Of a DNA stretch of 9,628 bases, positions 1 through 6,225 are shown in pieces. Source of the DNA: Campylobacterota bacterium (GTDB taxonomy: Bacteria > Campylobacterota > Campylobacteria > Campylobacterales > Sulfurovaceae); contig JAHZJZ010000243.1 of assembly GCA_022600655.1 (NCBI GenBank), forward strand, positions 1 to 9,628. Direction: 5' to 3'. The translations under genes were made by a program, and so were the position numbers. Positions within the stretch are counted from its first letter, which is position 1. Each line of letters begins with the position of its first letter. The notes beneath the pieces were generated by a model. It saw only the letters and a list, made by a program, of their open reading frames with translations. It ran no database searches and was not told where the DNA came from.

Positions 1-13
1 CAAATTTAACCAT

Positions 14-19
14 TATACT
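14..19 (+). promoter_or_regulatory. Possible -10 box for the small PstS-like gene
   Basis: TATACT lies 32 bases before the first ATG and is followed by a T-rich stretch. The upstream part of any promoter falls outside the window, so this is a weak call based on one hexamer in AT-rich DNA. Confidence 0.3.
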
Positions 20-51
20 TTTTTCCTATTTAATAAAAAGGTATATATATT

Positions 52-435
52 ATGAAATTATTTTTTATCTGGACAATATTGGGAGCCATAGCATTTTCAG
101 ATATTAATGTTATGACTTCTAAACAAAACAGACTTATCTCTGTCTCTAAAGAGGAGTTGGCAAACCTCTACTTAGGGAAAATAGATACTATCAAGGGTAT
201 TAAAGCTATACCTGTTGATAACAAAGAGAACTATAGAGAGTTTTACCAAAAAGTGTTAAAGAAAACACCTGAACAACTTCGTGCATATTGGATGAGGGAG
301 ATACATGAAGGAAAGAGAGTTCCCCCTAAAAAAATGTCTAGCTCTGAAATCAAACAGGCTATGAGTCGTAACACTAATATCATTGCTTATGCATCAGAGA
401 GTTCAAATGCTAAGGTTCTTTTGACCCTTAAATAA
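52..435 (+). CDS. Small secreted PstS-like (phosphate-type) solute-binding domain protein
   Basis: A 127-residue protein with a short hydrophobic N-terminus (residues 3-15), probably a signal peptide cleaved around residues 14-16, which would place it in the periplasm. The mature part resembles the short single-lobe PstS-like family: a Val-Ser-Lys-Glu-Glu-Leu-Ala-Asn-Leu-Tyr-Leu-Gly-Lys block at about 31-43, then a Pro-Val-Asp block, Phe-Tyr-Gln-Lys-Val-Leu, a Tyr-Trp segment near 94-95, and Gly-Lys-Arg-Val-Pro-Pro near 102-107. True PstS proteins are about 320-350 residues, so this covers only part of that fold, as is normal for the short family. The start is ATG with an AAAAAGG stretch about 10 bases upstream. 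It sits just ahead of a hybrid histidine kinase on the same strand and no transporter genes are present, so a sensory co-receptor role is inferred. The ligand is unknown. Confidence 0.75.
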   Translation: MKLFFIWTILGAIAFSDINVMTSKQNRLISVSKEELANLYLGKIDTIKGIKAIPVDNKENYREFYQKVLKKTPEQLRAYWMREIHEGKRVPPKKMSSSEIKQAMSRNTNIIAYASESSNAKVLLTLK

Positions 436-521
436 AATGGTGTTACCAATATAGGTAGTTAGGGTAAGATTAAATATTTTTAGATTATTTATAGCGTTTT
501 TTGTTGAAAATTGGCTATAGT

Positions 522-544
522 CCATCTTTATAATTTAAAGATGG
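522..544. promoter_or_regulatory. 23-bp palindrome centred on a TATAAT -10 box: probable operator/promoter of the hybrid kinase
   Basis: CCATCTTTA (522-530) and TAAAGATGG (536-544) are perfect 9-base inverted arms around a 5-base centre. The hexamer TATAAT (529-534) lies at the centre. A T- and A-rich stretch with TTGAAA (504-509) lies upstream, at a long 19-base spacing. A transcript starting near 541 would have about a 20-base leader before the ATG at 562. A regulator bound here would block the -10 box. Alternatively the arms could form an RNA hairpin if transcription enters from the upstream gene. Confidence 0.5.
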
Positions 545-561
545 GGGTTATATCTCTTTTT

Positions 562-2703
562 ATGTTTAATTTTACCATTCTTTCAAAACTACGTATTATT
601 TTTTTAGCCATACTCTCTTTTTTTATTATCTATTTGGTTGTGAGTTACTACTTTACTAAAAATAGTACCAGTGTCATTAAAAACATAGAGCTTACACAGT
701 TTCCTACCGTTCCTCTACATCGTGAAAACTTATATCTTTTAGAGCAGATGGTAAATGACTTTAAATATGCAGGTTTTGATAAAGAGTTGACCTATATCGA
801 AAGAATTAGAGGAACAAAACGTAAAATCCTAATGAATCTTTCAGAGTTGAAGCGTTATGGAAATCATCATAACTTAGAGCAACAGTCGGTACTCCTTGAA
901 TCCTATTTTGAACTGAGTTATGATTTTGCTCTAAAAATGATACATGAAGAGGAACTTACCCCCAGCATAGAGTCTGTAAAACAGATACGGAAGGTAAAAG
1001 AGAAAATAGTCTCATTTTATACTCAGGAGTATCGTCATGCTTCAGAAACATTTTTAGCATCGCTGAATAGAATTTCAGAAGATACTACAGATTTTTTTAA
1101 TTTTACATGGATGTTCTCTCTATTTTCTCTGTTTCTTATTACACTTATTATTCTCTATATGTATGTGAGTATTAAACGTCGATTCGCTAAGGTAACTAAC
1201 GCTTTAAATAATCTAAGGACAGAGCAACCAGACTTCTCTAAAACGATGAAAGTAGAACGATATGATGAGATAGGTGAGTTGGTTGATGGATTTAATCACT
1301 TACAGTCTAAACTTCAAAAAGATTATGACGAGATGATATCTTTGAAAGAGAGAGCTGAAGAGACAGCGAAACTAAAATCAGTCTTTTTAGCCAATATGTC
1401 TCATGAGATACGTACACCAATGAATGGAATTGTAGGAATGAGTTATTTAACGCTACAGACTAAACTTAGTAATAAACAACGTAACTATATTAAGAAGATT
1501 GATAATTCAGCTAAGATACTTTTAGGGATTATTAATGATATTTTAGATTTATCAAAAATAGAGTCGGGGAAATTGAGCTTAGACAAGGTGAATTTTAATC
1601 TCTATACAACCGTGAAACAGGCATTAGATTTGGTACGTTTTCGTGCCAAAGAGAAAGGGCTAAAGTTAGCTGTCCACTATGAAGAGGGTGTACCTAAAAA
1701 ACTTTATGGTGATAGTTTAAGAGTCTCTCAGGTTTTAACCAACCTTTTAAATAATGCTGTCAAATTCACACAAAAAGGAGAGGTAAACCTCCATATTGCT
1801 CAAGTAGCAGAGAATCGATTTAGATTTGAAGTTCATGATACGGGTGTAGGACTTAGTGCTGAGGAGCAGAAGAAGCTTTTTAATGCTTTCGTTCAGGCTG
1901 ATGGAAGTACCACAAGAAAGTATGGGGGAACAGGGCTAGGTTTAACTATCTCAAAACAGTTGGTTGAGTTAATGAATGGGAAGATATGGCTTGAGAGTAC
2001 TTATGGGGTAGGGAGCTGTTTTATTTTTGAAATTGAACTAGAAAAGGTTTACGAAAAAACACTGACTACTCATAATGAAGCGAAAAGTCATATGATTCCC
2101 AATCATATGTTGCTAAAAAATATTGATGGCTTAGTTGGGAAACGGGTACTCTTAGCTGATGATAATATCATTAATCAAGAGATTATTTTGGGACTGTTGG
2201 AGGACTCTAAGATTAAACTCGATGTGGTTTGCAATGGTAAAGAGGCTGTCTCAATGGCTAAAAAGAATGAGTATGCTTTGATTTTAATGGACATTCAGAT
2301 GCCTATTATGGATGGGCATGAAGCAGCAAAAATAATACGGCAAGAGAGTAGTGAAATACCAATTATTGCATTAACAGCAAATGCGATGAAAGAGGATATT
2401 CAAAAGAGTATGCATTCAGGGATGAATGACCACCTTAACAAACCTATTATTGTTGATAAACTCTATGAGGTACTTATAAAATATATTGTACAAGATGTCA
2501 CTGTACTGCTAGAAGGAGAGGTACGTAGTGAACTCTTTGGGCAATTAAGAGAGGCGATTTCTAGTAAGAGACCTAAACGTTGTCAAGAGATGATTGAAGA
2601 GATAGAGCGTTATCGTCTATCTTCTGATGACTATGAACTCTTTTTGAAGATAAGTGAGTTGACTAGGAGTTATAGGTTTAAAGAGGCACAACTATTAGTT
2701 TAG
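562..2703 (+). CDS. Membrane-bound hybrid sensor histidine kinase (HAMP-HisKA-HATPase-REC)
   Basis: A 713-residue kinase when read from ATG 562. TM1 is about 6-31, a mostly helical periplasmic domain of about 150 residues follows, TM2 is about 182-205, and HAMP about 203-258 (Asp-Glu-Ile-Gly-Glu-Leu). The dimerisation domain has Ser-His-Glu-Ile-Arg-Thr-Pro with His281 as phosphorylation site. The ATPase domain has the N box around Asn398, Asp-Thr-Gly-Val-Gly at 426-430 and Gly-Gly-Thr-Gly-Leu-Gly-Leu at 455-461. The receiver domain has Asp533/Asp534, phospho-acceptor Asp577 and Lys627. All key residues are intact. A helical tail of about 70 residues follows instead of an Hpt domain. The frame stays open upstream to a TTG at 511 and an ATG at 541. 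I prefer 562 because the TATAAT at 529-534 would start transcription near 541 and because the protein then begins just before TM1. No start has a good ribosome binding site. The small PstS-like gene upstream is a likely periplasmic partner. Confidence 0.92.
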   Translation: MFNFTILSKLRIIFLAILSFFIIYLVVSYYFTKNSTSVIKNIELTQFPTVPLHRENLYLLEQMVNDFKYAGFDKELTYIERIRGTKRKILMNLSELKRYGNHHNLEQQSVLLESYFELSYDFALKMIHEEELTPSIESVKQIRKVKEKIVSFYTQEYRHASETFLASLNRISEDTTDFFNFTWMFSLFSLFLITLIILYMYVSIKRRFAKVTNALNNLRTEQPDFSKTMKVERYDEIGELVDGFNHLQSKLQKDYDEMISLKERAEETAKLKSVFLANMSHEIRTPMNGIVGMSYLTLQTKLSNKQRNYIKKIDNSAKILLGIINDILDLSKIESGKLSLDKVNFNLYTTVKQALDLVRFRAKEKGLKLAVHYEEGVPKKLYGDSLRVSQVLTNLLNNAVKFTQKGEVNLHIAQVAENRFRFEVHDTGVGLSAEEQKKLFNAFVQADGSTTRKYGGTGLGLTISKQLVELMNGKIWLESTYGVGSCFIFEIELEKVYEKTLTTHNEAKSHMIPNHMLLKNIDGLVGKRVLLADDNIINQEIILGLLEDSKIKLDVVCNGKEAVSMAKKNEYALILMDIQMPIMDGHEAAKIIRQESSEIPIIALTANAMKEDIQKSMHSGMNDHLNKPIIVDKLYEVLIKYIVQDVTVLLEGEVRSELFGQLREAISSKRPKRCQEMIEEIERYRLSSDDYELFLKISELTRSYRFKEAQLLV

Positions 2704-3384
2704 AGGGTTAAATCTATACCCTTCCCCATAGACATTTAAAATAGCCTCTTTAGGAATTTTTTTACGTATCAGTTTAACCAAGGCTCTAATTTGGTTGGCA
2801 TCATACTCTTTGTCAAAATCATGATGAGAGATATAGTCAAAGATTTCAAAAAAAGTAAAGACCCGATTTTTATCCGTAGAGAGTAGAGAGAGTAGCCTAC
2901 GTTCATTTTTAGTGAGTTTAATTTCAGTTCCCTCTTTGAGAACTTTTTCTACCTTGGTATCCCATGTGACCTCTTTATCTAAGAGGAAGAGAGTCTCTTC
3001 ACCACTATGCTCTTGATGAATCTCTTCGATGGCTCGGTTGAGTGCCTCTTTGAGAATCTCAGGCTCTATGGGTTTTAGGATATATTTAATAAGATAGAGT
3101 TCAATCGCCTCAAGAAGTTTATCTTGTTCTGCATAAGAGGTAGTGATAATGATTTTAACTTTTTTATCAATTTGGCGAATTTTTTTGGCTAGACTAAGAC
3201 CATCTAGTTTTGGCATATTAATGTCAAGTAGAATAATGTCAGGTTTAGTTTCAAGGTAGCGTTCATACCCCTCTTCACCATCTTTTGCACAGTATAGGGT
3301 CGTTATAAACTCTTGTAAATAGTTTGAATATATGGTTTGGATATCTTGGTCATCTTCAATATATAGTAGTGTTAATGAATTCAA
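2695..3384 (-). CDS. Response regulator, REC plus OmpR/PhoB-type winged helix
   Basis: A 229-residue two-domain regulator. The receiver domain (about 4-120) has acidic residues Glu10-Asp11-Asp12, phospho-acceptor Asp54 in Leu-Leu-Asp-Ile-Asn-Met-Pro, Thr81/Thr82 and Lys104 before Pro105. The C-terminal part (about 137-228) has the OmpR-type pattern: Leu-Thr-Lys-Asn-Glu-Arg-Arg-Leu-Leu near 157-165, an Asn-Gln-Ile-Arg recognition helix near 197-212, and Val-Tyr-Gly-Glu-Gly-Tyr-Arg-Phe at 218-225. It should bind DNA when phosphorylated. The start is TTG: an in-frame stop lies two codons upstream, no ATG is nearby, and GAGGA sits about 7 bases before it. Its end overlaps the end of the convergent hybrid kinase by 9 bp. 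The kinase has its own receiver but no DNA-binding output, so this regulator is a plausible but unproven partner. Confidence 0.92.
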   Translation of the reverse strand: MNSLTLLYIEDDQDIQTIYSNYLQEFITTLYCAKDGEEGYERYLETKPDIILLDINMPKLDGLSLAKKIRQIDKKVKIIITTSYAEQDKLLEAIELYLIKYILKPIEPEILKEALNRAIEEIHQEHSGEETLFLLDKEVTWDTKVEKVLKEGTEIKLTKNERRLLSLLSTDKNRVFTFFEIFDYISHHDFDKEYDANQIRALVKLIRKKIPKEAILNVYGEGYRFNPLN

Positions 3385-3413
3385 AACCTATCCTCGTTGT
3401 AATTAAAAGTGAT

Positions 3414-3419
3414 ATTATA
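3414..3419 (-). promoter_or_regulatory. Probable -10 box for the response regulator gene
   Basis: On the minus strand this reads TATAAT, within CTATATAATATC, 30 bases before the TTG start. A second TATAAT lies at 3441-3446. No convincing -35 is present, which is usual for Campylobacterota promoters. Confidence 0.45.
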
Positions 3420-3510
3420 TAGAAAGTAATTAAAATAATTATTATAACTTATTTAAAAGTGTGTATAAAATAATCATATGTAACAGAGTGAAACTTTAAA
3501 TTAAGATTTT

Positions 3511-3519
3511 TGATACAAT
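3511..3519 (+). promoter_or_regulatory. Probable extended -10 promoter for the PilJ-like/PAS gene pair
   Basis: TGATACAAT is an extended -10 (TG, one base, TACAAT at 3514-3519) preceded by a run of T. It would start a transcript near 3526 with a leader of about 80 bases before the ATG at 3607. The 3385-3606 gap otherwise holds only AT-rich divergent promoter DNA. Confidence 0.45.
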
Positions 3520-3606
3520 ATTTAATCTATTTCCCTTTTTTTCATTTTTGTTACCAATTTGGTTGTTACTATCTTTCCTAGAAAAAGAGTAATTAAGGAT
3601 GAAAAT

Positions 3607-4146
3607 ATGAAAAGATTTACAAAATGGACAATGATAGTGTTACTTATGTTAACTACGGTACAAGCCTCAGAAGATTATGCCTTTACAGAAGAGTATAGAC
3701 TTCTAAATGATATGAAACTTGCTAAAAAACAGTCAAGTCTAATTGTAGAGATGCGTCAATCATTAAGTGCTGATACCATAGATAGGGAAGGTTTTCAGTC
3801 AACTCAATCAAAGTTTAATAGTGTGATTTTAGGGTTAACCAATGGAGATGATAGTATGAACTTAAATGGAACAACCATCCCCTCTATTCGAGTTAAATTA
3901 GATGATGTTAACGGTGTTTGGAGAGAGAGTCAGAAAACTATAAATATGGCATTGAGTAATGGTATGTATAGAGAATCAGCAATTCAACAGTTAGAGATAC
4001 TTGCCAATAAAATGAGTCAATCTATCTCTGAATATAATAAGTCATATGAACGATATAAGCAACGTTCAAAACTATCTTCAATTGTTGATACACATATGGG
4101 TAGTTCTATAGAACCAACACTGTTTGCATTTAATACCATTAAATAG
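3607..4146 (+). CDS. Secreted helical protein resembling the PilJ-type periplasmic sensor domain
   Basis: A 179-residue protein with a clear signal peptide: Lys/Arg near the start, a hydrophobic core at about 9-16, and Val-Gln-Ala at 18-20 before Ser-Glu-Asp. The mature 159 residues are mostly helical with no cysteine and no further membrane segment. The spacing of features recalls the PilJ sensor domain of type IV pilus chemoreceptors: Met-Lys-Leu-Ala-Lys-Lys in the first helix (36-41), Gly-Leu-x-x-Gly-Asp near 76-81, and Val-Trp (104-105) followed by long helices. The Arg-Met-Leu-Ser-Gln motif typical of that domain is absent, so the family call is tentative. I chose ATG 3607 because AAGGA lies 7 bases upstream and a signal peptide begins there. 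The frame is open further upstream to a TTG at 3559. The next gene follows after 15 bases, so the two are probably co-transcribed. Confidence 0.65.
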   Translation: MKRFTKWTMIVLLMLTTVQASEDYAFTEEYRLLNDMKLAKKQSSLIVEMRQSLSADTIDREGFQSTQSKFNSVILGLTNGDDSMNLNGTTIPSIRVKLDDVNGVWRESQKTINMALSNGMYRESAIQQLEILANKMSQSISEYNKSYERYKQRSKLSSIVDTHMGSSIEPTLFAFNTIK

Positions 4147-4161
4147 TATAAGGAGCTTAGT

Positions 4162-4737
4162 ATGAAATTTTATCGACCTATCCCTGTAAATGAAGAGCTT
4201 AAAGTAAGTTCAAAAGAGTTTATCGTAAGTAAAACAGATATGCATGGCAATATTCTCTATGCTAATGACTTTTTTTCTGATATAACAGGATATAGTCAAA
4301 GTGAAGTGATAGGAAAACCTCATAGCATTTTAAGACATCCTGATATGCCAAGTGCCGTTTTTTATCTGATGTGGCAACGTATTAGAAGTGGGCATAATAT
4401 TACTGCCGTTGTTAAAAATCTAACTAAATCAGGGAAGTACTATTGGGTTACGACTGACTTTGAGATTCAAAAAGATATTGTCTCAAACAATACCAACTAT
4501 ATTGCGTTTAGACGAACAGCCCCTAAAAAAGCCATAGAGATCGTTACCCCTCTGTACGCGTCACTTTTAAAGATTGAAAAGGAACATGGACTTGAAGCCT
4601 CTTTGGTCTACTTACAAGGTTACCTTGATGAGCGACATACAACATTTGATGAGTTAATGGACTCTATTGTACGTCCTAAAGGGTTAATGGCAATTCTTTT
4701 TGCTCGAATGAAAAAGAGTTTTGGACATGCCGCTTAG
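4162..4737 (+). CDS. Stand-alone Aer/CetB-type PAS domain protein
   Basis: A 191-residue soluble protein without membrane segments. Residues about 18-118 form one PAS domain of the aerotaxis-receptor type: Asp-x-x-Gly-Asn-Ile-Leu-Tyr-Ala-Asn (26-35), Ile-Thr-Gly-Tyr (41-44), the signature Arg-His-Pro-Asp-Met-Pro at 58-63, and Lys-Ser-Gly-Lys-Tyr-Tyr-Trp-Val at 89-96. In Aer and in Campylobacter CetB this domain binds FAD and reports redox or energy state to a chemoreceptor partner. Here the usual Gly-Lys-Pro-Trp stretch before the Val-Lys-Asn is replaced by Gly-His-Asn-Ile (77-80), so cofactor binding should not be assumed. The last 70 residues are helical and unrecognised. AAGGAG six bases before the ATG is a strong ribosome binding site. 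No chemoreceptor signalling domain is encoded here, so its partner must lie elsewhere. Confidence 0.88.
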   Translation: MKFYRPIPVNEELKVSSKEFIVSKTDMHGNILYANDFFSDITGYSQSEVIGKPHSILRHPDMPSAVFYLMWQRIRSGHNITAVVKNLTKSGKYYWVTTDFEIQKDIVSNNTNYIAFRRTAPKKAIEIVTPLYASLLKIEKEHGLEASLVYLQGYLDERHTTFDELMDSIVRPKGLMAILFARMKKSFGHAA

Positions 4738-4759
4738 GGATGTGTTTGCTTACACATCC
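4738..4759. terminator. Stem-loop between convergent genes, possible bidirectional 3' end
   Basis: GGATGTGT (4738-4745) and ACACATCC (4752-4759) form a perfect 8-bp stem with a 6-base loop. It begins right after the stop of the PAS gene and contains the stop and last two codons of the convergent channel gene. Neither side has a clean T run, so it may stabilise or define 3' ends rather than being a classical intrinsic terminator. Confidence 0.5.
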
Positions 4760-6225
4760 AAAGAGCTTTGATTTAAAAATATACTTTTTGAGACCTTCTC
4801 TTCATGGGTATCAGCAACGTTTTCAAGTGACTGTGCCACTTCAGGGTTGTGTTGTAGTAGTGTCTGCATCGCTTCAATGTCAATACTAATAACTTTAATA
4901 TCTGAAATTGCACAAACGGTCACAATACTAGGCTCTTTTCTAACCAGTGAGGAGAGTCCAAACATATCACCACGTTTAAGACGACCCTCATGAAGTAGAT
5001 GTCCATTTTTGTTTTCAACATGTTCTCTTGCGACTCCCTCTAAAATGAGGTAAACTTTATCAGTTAAGAGACCCTTTTGAAGTAGACACTCTCCCACTCC
5101 AAAATCATCGATGGTACAATGTTTCGCGAGTTCAAGAAGCTCATGCTCAGCAACAGGGAGTGCTTTAGATGCTTTGATAAGGTCTTTAATCTCTTTAGGG
5201 GTTTGAGGCTGTTCAGCAGAGCTTACACCATCAAAATTATAAACCTCATGCGCACGTGTTGGGAAGGTAATGCCATAACGTCTGTTGGCGTACCAAACTT
5301 TACTAATAAAGTTATTATGAATCGTAGCAACCTCACCATAGTCATTGATAAAATAGCGTATCTCATAGTGGATAGAGAACTCATCATAAGAGATAAGTGC
5401 TACTTGTGGAGCAGGTTCTCTAAGGATGCCTTTGGTATCATAAGCAGCTTCAAGAAGCACCTGCTTCACTTTGTTAGGTGGGTCATCAAAAGAGATATCA
5501 AATCCTACTGACTCCCTATGTATACTTGAGGGTCTAGAGTAGTTTCTAAATTTCTCTTTTGCAATCACAGCATTGGGGATTACTATGGAGTCACCATTAA
5601 AGTCTACCAGTGTGACAGCTCTCCAGTCTATATTTTTTACCTGTCCATTAACATCTCCAACTTTAATCCAGTCACCTACAGTAAAGGGTTTGGAAGAGAG
5701 TAGAGCAATCCCTGAGAAGAGTCCACCTAACACATCTTGTAGAGCAAGTCCTAAAACAACAGAACCAACACCTAAAGCAGCAAGTAGCCTACCCAAATCA
5801 GCTCCCCAGACATTTGAGGCAATAATAGCTGCACCAAGTAGCACTAGAAAGGTTCTTGAAAAATCAACCAGTAGTTTGGGTATTCTGTCACGTACTTGAG
5901 AGGGGAGGGCTTCTGAAAATACGAGAGTGTTTACAAACTTGAGGGCTGAGTGAATAAGTACCAGCCAGAAAAAAGTAGCTGATATCTTTAACAGTAGTGA
6001 GTCGTCACCTAACTTCATGATTTTGCTCAAAATAAGATATATAGCAAGGTTGGGTAAGAGGATATTACGTATATTGTAGACAATCGGGATGAACTCTGAC
6101 TCTTTTTTTTCTAAAAAGAGTAGTAGTTCACCTGCGATAATGATTGCCAATGGAAGTCCAAATACAATTAATGCTCCCCATGTTTTCCATTCAACAGGAA
6201 GGGTTGTTAGTAAATCACCCATCAT
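4750..6225 (-). CDS. MscS-family channel with C-terminal cyclic-nucleotide-binding-like domain
   Basis: A 491-residue inner-membrane channel. Membrane segments are at about 14-37, 51-70, 79-103 and 118-138, followed by the Gly/Ala-rich MscS pore helix (143-176, with Leu-Gly-Leu-Ala-Leu-Gln-Asp-Val). The MscS beta domain has Pro-Phe-x-x-Gly-Asp-Trp-Ile (180-187) and Ile-Pro-Asn-Ala-Val-Ile (216-221), then an alpha/beta domain to about 325. Residues 357-470 form a cyclic-nucleotide-binding fold, with Val-Tyr-Leu-Ile-Leu-Glu-Gly (391-397) and Gly-Asp-Met-Phe-Gly (419-423). The layout matches bacterial cyclic-nucleotide-gated MscS-type channels, which are usually of similar size. In the phosphate-binding cassette, Leu424 replaces the usual Glu and Ser433 the usual Arg, so nucleotide binding is doubtful. 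The start codon ATG overlaps the cyclase stop as ATGA, indicating translational coupling. A second ATG follows immediately. Confidence 0.92.
   Translation of the reverse strand: MMGDLLTTLPVEWKTWGALIVFGLPLAIIIAGELLLFLEKKESEFIPIVYNIRNILLPNLAIYLILSKIMKLGDDSLLLKISATFFWLVLIHSALKFVNTLVFSEALPSQVRDRIPKLLVDFSRTFLVLLGAAIIASNVWGADLGRLLAALGVGSVVLGLALQDVLGGLFSGIALLSSKPFTVGDWIKVGDVNGQVKNIDWRAVTLVDFNGDSIVIPNAVIAKEKFRNYSRPSSIHRESVGFDISFDDPPNKVKQVLLEAAYDTKGILREPAPQVALISYDEFSIHYEIRYFINDYGEVATIHNNFISKVWYANRRYGITFPTRAHEVYNFDGVSSAEQPQTPKEIKDLIKASKALPVAEHELLELAKHCTIDDFGVGECLLQKGLLTDKVYLILEGVAREHVENKNGHLLHEGRLKRGDMFGLSSLVRKEPSIVTVCAISDIKVISIDIEAMQTLLQHNPEVAQSLENVADTHEEKVSKSIFLNQSSLDV

Noticed and set aside
438..448. 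TGGT-GTT-ACCA as a terminator after the small PstS-like gene
   Set aside because: The stem is only 4 bp and no T run follows closely.
511..561. TTG 511 or ATG 541 as the kinase start
   Set aside because: No ribosome binding site precedes the TTG, and the likely -10 box at 529-534 lies downstream of it. ATG 541 falls within the palindrome and near the predicted transcript start. It remains a second choice.
5119..5899. Plus-strand open frames of 130 and 108 codons inside the channel gene
   Set aside because: They lie opposite a clearly conserved MscS-CNBD gene, show low-complexity or unrecognisable protein sequence, and have no sensible ribosome binding site or context.
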